Positions 23,173 through 31,821 of a stretch of 64,000 nt of DNA are shown here, piece by piece. Location of the stretch: assembly GCA_963721115.1 (NCBI GenBank), contig CAVRIA010000004.1, positions 620,001-684,000 of the forward strand, in the 5' to 3' direction. The notes under the pieces were generated by a model. The model searched no databases. It was not told the origin of the DNA and saw only the letters and a list, made by a program, of their open reading frames with translations. Each line of letters starts with the position of its first letter. The stretch's first letter is position 1. This stretch comes from CAVRIA01 sp963721115. GTDB lineage: Bacteria; Desulfobacterota; Binatia; HRBIN30; CADEER01. The position numbers and the translations under genes were made by a program.

Positions 23173-23417
23173 CCCAACTGTTTCCCGACCCATCACCATG
23201 CACCATGAGCAAAGAGCAAATGCCGTGCTACACCGGCTTCCGCCCGGCGCGCAAACCTTCATCATCCCGGCGTCCTGGTCGATCAAGAGGCTTTTTCGGA
23301 CGAATTTCGCTCGTCGGGCCGCCCGCGGCCGTCGGGGGGTGAACGGTCCCGCCACTCGATTGGCACAATTTCGGACCGCCTCGTGTTCAGTCTCGGCGGC
23401 GGATGCGGCAGCGCTCA

Positions 23418-23433
23418 TGGCATGCCTTCTGCT
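23418..23433 (+). promoter_or_regulatory. Candidate sigma-54 promoter upstream of the chemosensory operon
   Basis: TGGCATGCCTTCTGCT matches the sigma-54 consensus TGGCACG-N4-TTGCW except at two positions, and keeps the GG (23419-23420) and GC (23431-23432) at the required spacing. It lies 28 bases before the first operon ATG (23461), which has GGAGG at 23452-23456. No enhancer-binding regulator is encoded nearby. Single motifs like this occur by chance, so confidence is limited. Confidence 0.35.
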
Positions 23434-23460
23434 TCGTGAGGTGCCGAACACGGAGGTCGC

Positions 23461-24477
23461 ATGTCATACGGGGAAGCGGGACTGGAGGCGCGAGAGGCGC
23501 CGCGCGTACTTTTGTTTTCGATCGACGACGCCTTTTTCGGGCTGCATCTCGACTGGGTCGAGGCCGTCTACCCGCGTGAGGCCGCTCCTCTGAATACCGT
23601 CAAGTTGGCGGGCGGCGGCGCGCAGGAGTTCCTCCTTCACCGGGGCGAGCCGGCGTTCCGCGTCGAGCTGCGCGATGCCTGCGAGCTGAGCTCGCCCGGC
23701 GACCGCGTCGCGCGTCCCGCCGTCCTGGTCGTTCGCTCCGGAAATCATCTGCTGGCGCTCGAGATCGACGCCTGCATCGGTGTCCGCGATCTGGCGCTTC
23801 ACGCGCAGACCCCGATTCCGACCCGCCTCGTCCGTGACGGTGGAATGCCCTTCGGTCATCTGGTGGAGCTGGACGGCAACATCGTGGTCGTGGTCGATCC
23901 GAGCCGCATTCTCGACGGTGCCGCTCGCGAGGTGCTGGCCGGCGCGGTGCGCGAGGCCGGGGCGTTTCAGGAAAGAGCGCGCAGCATCGAGGCGCTGTGG
24001 TCGGAGATCCGCCGCGAAGCCTCTCTGGCGAGCCTTCGAAAGTACGCCCGGCTGTGCAGCCGCAACGGCCAGTCGCGGCGCGCCCGCGCGGCGCGCCTGC
24101 TGGTCAAGCACTGGCACGAGGCCGGGGACGGCGCCTCCAGCAACGGGACCGAGCGCGCCCACGATCCCACGCTGATCGCCGAGCTGGTGCGCCTCTCTCT
24201 CGCCCGGCGCAGCTGCATGTTGGTCCTCGAGGGCGCCGACGGGGCAGTCGCCGGGGTGTTGGTCTTTCGGGATGGGCGCCTGATCAGCGCCTCCTGCGGG
24301 CCGGCGCGCGGCCTGCCGGCGCTGGCGCAACTCCTGGCGATGCGGGACCTGCGCCACCGTACGAGCGAGGCGCCGGGGGCGTGGGTGCAGGAGCAGATGA
24401 CCGACGACACGCCCGCCTCGGCGATCGACGCCTTGGCGTCGCGCGACGCGGAGCGCCCGCGCCGTCATTCCGCCTGA
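23461..24477 (+). CDS. CheW-like domain fused to a PATAN (DUF4388-like) domain
   Basis: 338 residues; the ATG has GGAGG 5 bases upstream. Residues of about 15-165 read as a CheW-like adaptor (VLLFSIDDAFFGLHLDWVEA; VLVVRSGNHLLALEIDACIG; GHLVELDGNIVVVVDPSRIL), which would dock to CheA and receptors. Residues of about 235-310 read as a PATAN/DUF4388-like domain: SCMLVLEGADGAVAGVLVFR, then DGRLISASCGPARGLPALAQ. PATAN domains normally sit on receiver proteins of the PatA type, which act with type IV pilus machinery in cyanobacteria. Here the PATAN-like domain is carried on a CheW. First gene of a six-gene chemosensory operon (next gene 28 bases on). By inference it links CheA signalling to a motility or surface-apparatus partner. 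Confidence 0.8.
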   Translation: MSYGEAGLEAREAPRVLLFSIDDAFFGLHLDWVEAVYPREAAPLNTVKLAGGGAQEFLLHRGEPAFRVELRDACELSSPGDRVARPAVLVVRSGNHLLALEIDACIGVRDLALHAQTPIPTRLVRDGGMPFGHLVELDGNIVVVVDPSRILDGAAREVLAGAVREAGAFQERARSIEALWSEIRREASLASLRKYARLCSRNGQSRRARAARLLVKHWHEAGDGASSNGTERAHDPTLIAELVRLSLARRSCMLVLEGADGAVAGVLVFRDGRLISASCGPARGLPALAQLLAMRDLRHRTSEAPGAWVQEQMTDDTPASAIDALASRDAERPRRHSA

Positions 24478-24505
24478 GCGATGCAGCATTTCCTGGAGGG
24501 ACACC

Positions 24506-25933
24506 ATGAGTGAGAAGCCGCGTATCCTCGGAGTCGACGACAGCCTGACCATCCGCAAGGCGCTCGAGCTGGTGCTGGTGCCGATGGGCTATGTGCTGCA
24601 GCTGGCCGCGAGCGGCGCCGAGGCGGTGGAAAAGGCGCGCAGCTTTCAGCCGGCGGCGATCCTGCTCGACTTCATCCTGCCCGACATGCGCGGCACCGAA
24701 GTCTGCCGCCGCTTGGCCGCCGATCCGGAAACCGCCTCCATTCCGGTCGTCCTCATCTCGGCGAAGGGCGCGGAGATCCGTCAGGCGTACCAGGACATCG
24801 GCAACGTGGTCACCTACATCGCCAAGCCATTCACCCCCGAGGCGATTCTCGACGTCGTCACCGACGTGGTGGCGCGCTCGCGCGCCGGCGGCCTGGCCAA
24901 GCTCCAGTCGCCGGGCGTCGGGGATCTCGCCCGCGAGGTCGAGGACGGCGCCGTTGCGGAGGCGGCATGGGAGCCGTTCCGGGAGATGATCGCCGCGCCA
25001 GCGGCGGACGGCGAGCCGGTGGGCGAGGAGCGCGAGCGGCCGGTCGCGGCGCCCCCGGCGGGCAACGGCCACGCGGCCGGCGGGGTCGAGAGCAGCGACG
25101 CGTTCGAGGCCGAGGTCTGGGACGAGGCGGACGACGGGGCCGACGAGGAGATCGCGGCCGCGGCGGCGCCGCTGCCGGACGACGGGCCGCGCCGCCAGTC
25201 GCTCGAGGTCATGTTCGAGGCGCTCGGCGCCGGCCTCGAAGGCGTCTACGTCGAGGAGATGGACACGCCGGCCGGCGCGGCGGCGGACGAGGCGAAGTCC
25301 TACATGGATCTCGTCGCCCAGCTCGCCCTGCAGCTCAAGGAGACGTTGGCGCACGCCCGCTCGGGAACGCGCTACGCGCTGTGCAGCGACGGGTCGGTGC
25401 GCTCGCTCGACGACGGCCTGTTCGACGCCTACCGGCGCGTCTGCCGCTTGCTCTTCCGCGCCGCCGCCGGCGGAGCTGTGCAGGACCTCGCGCAGGACAA
25501 CGCGGCGCGTCTGTTGGTCGTCTGCCACCGCGACAGCGAGCTCTTCGGGCCGCTGAGCGGGGTGGCCGCGCGGCGCGACGGTTTCCAGGCGCTGCTGGTC
25601 TCGGAGCGCTTTCGGCAGCTGCCGATGATGACACGGCTGTACGGGCCGACGCATTTGATCGTCGATGCGACGGCGCATGGCAAGGCGCTGTGGGATCAGC
25701 TGGCGCTGGTGCGCGCCATGCCCGAGGGGCGGCGTTTGCGCGTAGCGGGCGTGGCGCCGACGGCGACTCCCGAGCAGGACGCCGCGGCCGGGCGGGACGT
25801 TCGTACGCTGTTCGCCGCCGGGCCGGATCTGTCGGCCGACGTCGGCCGCTGGATCCGCAACGAGACGGGCACGCCGTCGTCGTTGCCGGCCGGCGCGGCG
25901 TCGGGCGACGTCGCGGCCGCGGTCGGACTGTGA
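24506..25933 (+). CDS. Response-regulator receiver protein with an unknown C-terminal domain
   Basis: 475 residues; GGAGGG lies 6 bases before the ATG. The receiver spans 1-125 and is complete: acidic pair D11/D12 in ILGVDDSLTIRKALE, phospho-acceptor D55 in AAILLDFILPDM, Ser/Thr region VVLISAKG, and K107 in IAKPFTPEAIL. Residues of about 140-240 are an acidic, low-complexity linker. Residues of about 285-450 form a second globular unit (GTRYALCSDGSVRSLDDGLF; AARLLVVCHRDSELFGPLSG; PMMTRLYGPTHLIVDATAHG) with an alternating beta/alpha pattern but no family I recognise. It could be a highly diverged second receiver-like fold. Probably the phosphorylated output of the hybrid CheA encoded downstream. 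Confidence 0.85.
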   Translation: MSEKPRILGVDDSLTIRKALELVLVPMGYVLQLAASGAEAVEKARSFQPAAILLDFILPDMRGTEVCRRLAADPETASIPVVLISAKGAEIRQAYQDIGNVVTYIAKPFTPEAILDVVTDVVARSRAGGLAKLQSPGVGDLAREVEDGAVAEAAWEPFREMIAAPAADGEPVGEERERPVAAPPAGNGHAAGGVESSDAFEAEVWDEADDGADEEIAAAAAPLPDDGPRRQSLEVMFEALGAGLEGVYVEEMDTPAGAAADEAKSYMDLVAQLALQLKETLAHARSGTRYALCSDGSVRSLDDGLFDAYRRVCRLLFRAAAGGAVQDLAQDNAARLLVVCHRDSELFGPLSGVAARRDGFQALLVSERFRQLPMMTRLYGPTHLIVDATAHGKALWDQLALVRAMPEGRRLRVAGVAPTATPEQDAAAGRDVRTLFAAGPDLSADVGRWIRNETGTPSSLPAGAASGDVAAAVGL

Positions 25934-25958
25934 GGGGCATCTCGAGGAGGGGACAGAC

Positions 25959-26477
25959 ATGAGGACAGATCGAGGGGAAACCGGGTCGAGCTGCATGGAT
26001 GCCTACTGTGCCTTTGAGCGCGGCGGGCGCGCCTTCGGTGTTCCGGTTCGAGCCGTTCGCGAGGTGCTGACCGGGGAGACGGCGACGCCGGTACCCCGGG
26101 CGCCGGCTCACATTGCCGGCGTGGTCAACTTGCGCGGCGAGCCGCTGCCCCTGCTGCTGGTCGACGAGTGGATCGGCGTGCCCTCGCGGCGCTATCGCCC
26201 GGCCGACCAGATTCTCGTCGTCGAGAGCAGCCGCATGCGCGTCGGCATCGTCGTGGACCGCGTCCTCGACGTGCTGCGGCGCGCGGGAGTGGCGAGCGAC
26301 GACGGATGGTTCGCCGGTGACGCCGCGGAAGATGTCGAGCAGCGAGGTGGCGGGAAGGTGTCCCTTCTCGATCCCGACGGCATCATTCGCGCCGCGGTGT
26401 CGTCGACGACGGCCGGCTTCCGGCGCATGACGGGAAGCGAAGCGCGTGGCGCGGCCGGGACGGTCCGCGCGGAATGA
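25959..26477 (+). CDS. cheW: CheW adaptor protein
   Basis: 172 residues. The CheW fold covers about 12-150: YCAFERGGRAFGVPVRAVRE, VPRAPAHIAGVVNLRGEPLP, VGIVVDRVLDVLRR. The conserved NLRG (receptor/CheA contact) is present at about 58-61. GGAGGGG lies about 6 bases before the ATG. It should bridge the MCP encoded next and the CheA-like kinase. The C-terminal about 20 residues are low complexity. This is the plain adaptor of the operon, in contrast to the CheW-PATAN fusion two genes earlier. Confidence 0.93.
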   Translation: MRTDRGETGSSCMDAYCAFERGGRAFGVPVRAVREVLTGETATPVPRAPAHIAGVVNLRGEPLPLLLVDEWIGVPSRRYRPADQILVVESSRMRVGIVVDRVLDVLRRAGVASDDGWFAGDAAEDVEQRGGGKVSLLDPDGIIRAAVSSTTAGFRRMTGSEARGAAGTVRAE

Positions 26478-26484
26478 GTCCGCC

Positions 26485-29010
26485 ATGCGCGAAGCCGCTT
26501 CGACCGTAGGGGCGCCGCCGGCGGGCGGACGTTCCGCCCGCGTACAGCTCTTGGCGGCGATTCTGGTCCCGGCGTTGCTGTCGCTCGCCGTCCTGGGGTA
26601 TGCGGCGACCCGTTTTGCGGCGGCGCTTCTGCGCGACGAGGAGGTCCGCCAGCTCGAGTCGATTCAGGACCGCCAGCGCCTGGCGGTCGAGGGTTTCTTC
26701 GCCGCGGTGCGGGGGCAGGTCGGCTTGCTGGCGAGCGACACGAACGCGGTCCGCGCCCTGCAGCGCCTGCGCGAGGCGACGCGACAGCTCGACGATGATC
26801 CGCTCACTGCCGACGACGCCATGCGTCCGCGGATGATCCGCCTGAAGGACTACCTACAGAGGTACTACGAGAGCGAGCTGGCGAAGGGCGAGCTGGCTCT
26901 CGGCTCGCTGCTCCTGCCGCAGCGTTCCGCCGTGTGGCTGCAGGCCGCCTATCTGGCGACCAACCCGCACGCCGACGACGAGAAGGACCTGCTCGACTCG
27001 GCGCTCGACGGCAGCCGCTACTCGGAGGTGCACGCCGCGGTACACCCGGGATTTCGCCGTGTCGCCGAGACGTTCCATTACGCGGACCTGCTCCTCGTCG
27101 ATGCGGCCGACGGGCGGATCGTCTATTCGGTTCGCAAGGGGCTCGATTTTCAGACCAGCCTGCGCGACGGACCGTACGCCGGATCGGAGGCGGGACGGCT
27201 GTTTCGCAGCCTGCGCGACACCGGGCAGGAGGGCGTGGTGCAGCTCTCCGACTTCGCCCCCTACGTGCCCCTGCGCGGCGGCCTGGCGGCGTTCGCCGGC
27301 GCGCCGATGTTCTCGAGCGGCAAGCTGGTGGGCGTCGTCCTCGCGGAGCTCTCGGTGGCGCCGATCGATCGCTTGCTTTCCGCCGGCGGCGGCTGGGTCG
27401 ACCTGGGCCTCGGCGCCACCGGCGACGTGTTTCTGGTCGGCCCCGACAAGCTCATGCGCAGCGACTCGCGCCAGCGTTCACTCGTGGCGCGGGCAGGTGG
27501 CGCGCCGACCGCGGTCCTCTCGCAGGTCGTCGATTCCGCCGGCGGTACGGCCGCCAGCGAGGGGCGCACCTTCACCGGCAGCTACGTCAACCACCGCGGG
27601 GTCCGGGTCCTCGGCGTCGCGGCGCCGCTGGCCGGCGGTGGACCGGCGTGGAGCCTGGTCGTGGAGAAGAGCGAGGCGGAGCTGTCGGCGCCGCTGGCGC
27701 CCTTGCGCTTGTGGGTCTTGTGGGTCGTCGTCGCGCTGGCGCTCGTGGTCACGGCGTGGGCCGCGTGGGTCGCCTGGCGCGGCGGTGGCTGGCTGGGCCG
27801 CCTGTCGGAGGCGGCCGCTGCACTGCGGGCGGGCCGCCTGAATGCACGCCTGCCGGTACTCGGGAGCCGCGAGCTGCGCTTCCTGGCGGCGGACACCAAC
27901 GCGGTCTTCGATCACTACGTCAAGCTGCGCCGCGGCGACGCCGAGGGGCGCCAGCAGCAGGAGGCGGAGCTGCGCGAGATGATCGACGCGTTGACGGCGC
28001 TGCGCGGCGGCGACTTCTCGCGGCGCGCGCGCACCGACGGCGCTCTCAGTCCGCTCGCCTACGCTCTCAACGCGGCTTGCGCCGCGCTGCGCGAGGCGTC
28101 GACCCGGCTGCGTGAGGTGCCGGCGCGGATTCTCGAGTCCGCCATTCCGCTGCACGCCGCCGCCGAGCAGCTGGCGCGTCGTGCCGTCCGGCATGAGGGC
28201 GAGCTGACGCGCAACGCGGCGTCGCTGCGCGATTTGGAAGCGGCGATCGGCGACGCGTCGTCTCGCGTCGGCCGGGTTGCCGCTGGCGCGGTGCGCACGG
28301 GGGAGGTCGCGGCGGCGCACGGCGAGGCGATGCAGCGCCTGACCGACGGCGTCGATCTGTTGCAGAAGTACACGCGCTCGGCCGCCGGCAAGATGAAGCG
28401 GCTCGGCGAGCGCTCGATGGAGGTGTCCGCCCTGGTCGGCCCGGTGGGAAGGATCGCGTCGGCGGCGAACGTGTTGGCCCTCAATGCCGCGATCGAGGCG
28501 GCGCGCGGCGAGCCCGGCGGCGGTGCGCCGCTCGTCGCCGACGAGCTGCGACGCCTGGCGGAGCGCAGCGAGACGGCCCGGGAGGACATCAGCCGGGCGA
28601 TCGCGGCGCTGCAGGCGGAGGCGAACGAAGCGGTGGCCGGCATGGATCGCCACCGCGATCACGTCGAGCAACACGCCGAGGCGATCCTGGCCATCGCGCG
28701 CCTCGCCGGCGACGTACAGCGCGTGTTGGCGGAAGCGGCCAGCGGTGTGTCGGACGTCTGCCGCACGGTGAGCGAGCAGGCGGCGGGCACCGGCGCGATC
28801 ATGGCTGCGGCCGACGGCGCGGTCGACGAGGCGCACCAGACGAGGGTCGCGGCCGAGCACGCCCGGGAACAGGTTGCCCGGCTCATCTCCCTGGCGGGCG
28901 ATCTGGGCGAGCAGGTGCGTGCCCTTTCTCTGTCCGAGGTGGACGGCGTGAGCGGTCCGAACGGGAACATGCCGCGCGGGGTGGCGTCGGGTGGCGCGGG
29001 GCGGAGCTGA
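26485..29010 (+). CDS. Methyl-accepting chemotaxis protein with periplasmic Cache-type sensor
   Basis: 841 residues from the ATG at 26485, 7 bases after the cheW stop. TM1 covers about 20-45 (LLAAILVPALLSLAVLGYAA) and TM2 about 406-433 (LWVLWVVVALALVVTAWAAW). The roughly 360-residue periplasmic part between them fits a double-Cache sensor (YSEVHAAVHPGFRRVAETFH; GVVLAELSVAPIDRLLS). HAMP follows at about 434-490. The signalling hairpin tip is at about 668-700: NVLALNAAIEAARGEPGGGA then PLVADELRRLAERSETARED. The tip keeps ALNAAIEAAR and VADE.RRLAERS but replaces the usual GRGFAVVA with GGGAPLVA. No CheR or CheB lies in the cluster, so adaptation is unclear. The stop is directly followed by the CheA start. 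Confidence 0.93.
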   Translation: MREAASTVGAPPAGGRSARVQLLAAILVPALLSLAVLGYAATRFAAALLRDEEVRQLESIQDRQRLAVEGFFAAVRGQVGLLASDTNAVRALQRLREATRQLDDDPLTADDAMRPRMIRLKDYLQRYYESELAKGELALGSLLLPQRSAVWLQAAYLATNPHADDEKDLLDSALDGSRYSEVHAAVHPGFRRVAETFHYADLLLVDAADGRIVYSVRKGLDFQTSLRDGPYAGSEAGRLFRSLRDTGQEGVVQLSDFAPYVPLRGGLAAFAGAPMFSSGKLVGVVLAELSVAPIDRLLSAGGGWVDLGLGATGDVFLVGPDKLMRSDSRQRSLVARAGGAPTAVLSQVVDSAGGTAASEGRTFTGSYVNHRGVRVLGVAAPLAGGGPAWSLVVEKSEAELSAPLAPLRLWVLWVVVALALVVTAWAAWVAWRGGGWLGRLSEAAAALRAGRLNARLPVLGSRELRFLAADTNAVFDHYVKLRRGDAEGRQQQEAELREMIDALTALRGGDFSRRARTDGALSPLAYALNAACAALREASTRLREVPARILESAIPLHAAAEQLARRAVRHEGELTRNAASLRDLEAAIGDASSRVGRVAAGAVRTGEVAAAHGEAMQRLTDGVDLLQKYTRSAAGKMKRLGERSMEVSALVGPVGRIASAANVLALNAAIEAARGEPGGGAPLVADELRRLAERSETAREDISRAIAALQAEANEAVAGMDRHRDHVEQHAEAILAIARLAGDVQRVLAEAASGVSDVCRTVSEQAAGTGAIMAAADGAVDEAHQTRVAAEHAREQVARLISLAGDLGEQVRALSLSEVDGVSGPNGNMPRGVASGGAGRS

Positions 29011-31722
29011 ATGGACGAGCTGCGCAAAACCAATCGCGCCCCGGAGACGGCCTCCGGGGCTTCCGCGAAGGACGATCTCGCCGACGATCTGCAGGAGGTG
29101 TTCGCGCTCGAGCTGCGCGGCTACCTGGTGGAGGTCCGCGAGCAGCTCCGCCTGCTCGAGTCGGCGGGGACGCGAGCCGTCTCCTGCCAGCGCCTGAACC
29201 GTATCTTCCACACGATCAAAGGCTCGGCGGCCCTGGTCGGGTGGAGCGAGCTTTCGGCGGTCGCCCTGCAGCTCGAGCGCTTCTTCGGCGCGGCTCCGAC
29301 GGCGCCCGATCCCGATCTGGAGACGGCGCAGGAGAACCTGGGCGCCGTCTTCGATACCGCCGGTCTCGAGGCGCCCTCCCTGGTCGACGCCTGGCGCGCC
29401 GCGCCCGAGGGTAGCGCGCCCGGCGGCGAGAACGAGCTGCTGGAGGCCTTCCACCTCGACGCACTCGAGGGCCTCGGCACCTGCGACCAGCTGCTCGTCC
29501 AGCTCGAGCGCAAGCCGCGCGATCGCGAGATCCTGCAGGCGGTGTTCCGCCATTTTCACGGCCTCAAGGGCGCCGCCGCCGCGGTCGGCCTGCGCGCCAT
29601 CGCCGATCTGCTGCACGAGGGCGAGTCGCTGCTGGAGGCGGAGCTGGGCGACGCGCCCGCGGCGGATGCGGCCGGCGTCCTCGATCGTCTCTTCGCGCTC
29701 ACCGCGGCGATCAACCGCGAGGTCGACGCGACCACGACGCGCGGCGGCGGTGCGCCCGAGGCGGCGCCCGATTCCTCCTCCGACGCGCTGCCGGTCGAGT
29801 CCGAGAGCGTCGAAGAAGAGACTCTTACGCGAGTGCCGGTGGCGCGGCTCGACGAGCTCATGGCGGCCGTCGCGCAGCTCGCCGGGCAGCGCGCGCAGTT
29901 GGAGCAGAAGCTGCATCTCTTCGCCGACCTGCGCGAGAAGCTGCACGGTTGCCGGCGGCGTCTCGCGGAGACGGCCGACGGGCTCGAGCGCGGTCTCGAC
30001 GACGCCTGGATGCCCGGGTCGAACGGCGAGGAGGCGCGCGGATCCCAGCCGGCCTGGCGCGGGGGCGGCGCGGCGTCGCGCGCCGACGGCGAGGAGTTCA
30101 CCGAGCTCGAGTTCGACAAGTACGACGACGCGACGGTGCTGTCGCGCAGCGTCATCGAGGCAGCGACCGACAGCGGAGAGCTGGCCGACGAGATGGCGCG
30201 CCTGATCGACACGCTGGGCGAGCAGGCGCGCCAGATCGCCAAGGTCACCACTGGCCTGCAGCGCCAGGTCACGGCGCTGCGCCTGCTGCCGCTCGGCAGC
30301 GTCTTCCGGCGCCTGGCTCCCGCCGTGCGCGACGCGGCGCGCGAGACCGGCAAACGCGTCGATCTGCAGGTGGGCGGCGGCGACGTGCAGCTCGACCGCT
30401 CTCTGATCGAGGCTCTGCACGCGCCGCTTCTCCACCTGGTGCGCAACGCGGTCTCGCACGGCATCGAGGCGCCGGATCGGCGCCGGGCGACGGGAAAGTC
30501 GGAGTCGGGCTCGGTGCGGCTGTCCGCGGTGCCCGAGCAGCACGGCGTGGTGGTGACGGTCGAGGACGACGGCGCCGGCCTCGACTTCGATGCCGTCCGC
30601 GCCCGGGCGTGGCAGCTCGGTCTGCTCGGAGAAGGGGAGACGCCGTCGCGCGAGCAGTTGCTGCGCCTCATCTTCGAGCCGGGGTTCTCGACCGCCGCCG
30701 CGACCACCGACCTCGCCGGCCGGGGCATGGGCCTCGACGCGGTGGCGCGCCAGGTCGCCGCCTTTCACGGCGACGTCGCCGTGGAATCGCGGCCGGGCGA
30801 GGGCACTGCCGTGCGTCTGTTCCTGCCGCTGGCGACCTCGATCGACGAAACCCTGATGGTCGAAACCGGCGCCCAGGTGTTCGCCGTTCCGATTCGCTTC
30901 GTCGAGCGCGCGGTACCGATCGAGATGCGCGCCGTCGAACGGCGTCCCGCCGGCGCCCGGCTGCGCCTCGGCGAGCGGATGCTGCCCGCGCTGGTGCTCG
31001 GCCCGTTGGTCGGCGAGGCAGTGCCGGCGGACGCCGCCGTCGCGGTCTCGGTTCGCGTCGGCGATCGCGTCCTCGCCCTCGTCGTCGACGGCGTGCGGGC
31101 GCAGCAGGAGGTCTCGATCCGGCCTCTGAGCCCGCTGTTGGAGGCGCATCCATTCCTCACCGGCGCGACGATCGCCGGCTCGGGCTCGGTGGTGTTCGTT
31201 CTGCACGTCGGCCACCTGATCGACTTGACCCTGCAGAGCGGGCCGGCGTCGGCCGGCGCGTTGCCGGCCGACGCGAGTGAGGTGCCGGCGGCATTAGAGA
31301 CTGCGTGCGCCGTCCTCGTCGTCGACGACTCGATCAGCGTGCGCAAGCTGGTGACGCGCCTGCTGCAGCGCGAGGGGTACGAGGTCGAGACCGCGGTCGA
31401 CGGGATCGACGCGCTGGAAAAGCTGGCGCAGCGGGCGTTCCGCGTCGTGATCACGGATCTGGAGATGCCGCGCATGCACGGCTACGAGTTGATCGAGGCG
31501 ATCCGGCGCCGCCCCCGCTGGTCGGGGCTGCCGGTCATCGTCTGTACGTCGCGCTCGAGCGACAAGCATCGCCGCCACGCGCGCGAGCTCGGCGCCACGG
31601 GGTACGTGACCAAACCCTTCACTCCGGAGGACCTGGCGGCCGAGGTCAACCGCGTCCTCGCGCCCGAGGTGGACTCGTGCCCGGCCCTCTCTCACCCTGT
31701 CGAGCAGGTCAATGGTCTTTGA
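29011..31722 (+). CDS. cheA: Hybrid CheA histidine kinase with two Hpt domains and a C-terminal receiver
   Basis: 903 residues. Hpt1 lies at about 25-125 with the phospho-His at 67 (RIFHTIKGSAALVGW). Hpt2 lies at about 140-240 with His at 183 (FRHFHGLKGAAAAVGL). The dimerisation/linker spans about 270-430. The ATPase spans about 450-600, with the N-box HLVRNAVSHGIEAPDRR near 474, then VEDDGAGLD and AGRGMGLDAVARQ. A CheW-like domain spans about 605-745. The C-terminal receiver spans about 765-890 with D772/D773 in VVDDSIS, phospho-acceptor D816 in VITDLEMPRMHG, and K868 in VTKPFTPEDL. This is the ChpA/FrzE class, used in type IV pilus or gliding control rather than classical flagellar chemotaxis. 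Its ATG directly abuts the MCP stop. Likely phosphate targets are its own receiver, the receiver at 24506 and the tandem receivers at 31822-37006. Confidence 0.95.
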   Translation: MDELRKTNRAPETASGASAKDDLADDLQEVFALELRGYLVEVREQLRLLESAGTRAVSCQRLNRIFHTIKGSAALVGWSELSAVALQLERFFGAAPTAPDPDLETAQENLGAVFDTAGLEAPSLVDAWRAAPEGSAPGGENELLEAFHLDALEGLGTCDQLLVQLERKPRDREILQAVFRHFHGLKGAAAAVGLRAIADLLHEGESLLEAELGDAPAADAAGVLDRLFALTAAINREVDATTTRGGGAPEAAPDSSSDALPVESESVEEETLTRVPVARLDELMAAVAQLAGQRAQLEQKLHLFADLREKLHGCRRRLAETADGLERGLDDAWMPGSNGEEARGSQPAWRGGGAASRADGEEFTELEFDKYDDATVLSRSVIEAATDSGELADEMARLIDTLGEQARQIAKVTTGLQRQVTALRLLPLGSVFRRLAPAVRDAARETGKRVDLQVGGGDVQLDRSLIEALHAPLLHLVRNAVSHGIEAPDRRRATGKSESGSVRLSAVPEQHGVVVTVEDDGAGLDFDAVRARAWQLGLLGEGETPSREQLLRLIFEPGFSTAAATTDLAGRGMGLDAVARQVAAFHGDVAVESRPGEGTAVRLFLPLATSIDETLMVETGAQVFAVPIRFVERAVPIEMRAVERRPAGARLRLGERMLPALVLGPLVGEAVPADAAVAVSVRVGDRVLALVVDGVRAQQEVSIRPLSPLLEAHPFLTGATIAGSGSVVFVLHVGHLIDLTLQSGPASAGALPADASEVPAALETACAVLVVDDSISVRKLVTRLLQREGYEVETAVDGIDALEKLAQRAFRVVITDLEMPRMHGYELIEAIRRRPRWSGLPVIVCTSRSSDKHRRHARELGATGYVTKPFTPEDLAAEVNRVLAPEVDSCPALSHPVEQVNGL

Positions 31723-31821
31723 GGCTGACGAGACGGGATGCCGGTCGGTGAGGCGACTGGTGCGAGATCACGAAGGGTCCGGACGCGCTGCGGCGTCCAC
31801 GGCGGAGGAGCGCTCCCCCCG

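Noticed and set aside
27478..31215. A 1,245-codon minus-strand frame opposite the MCP and CheA genes
   Set aside because: Antisense shadow, overlapping two well-supported genes; no recognisable domains.
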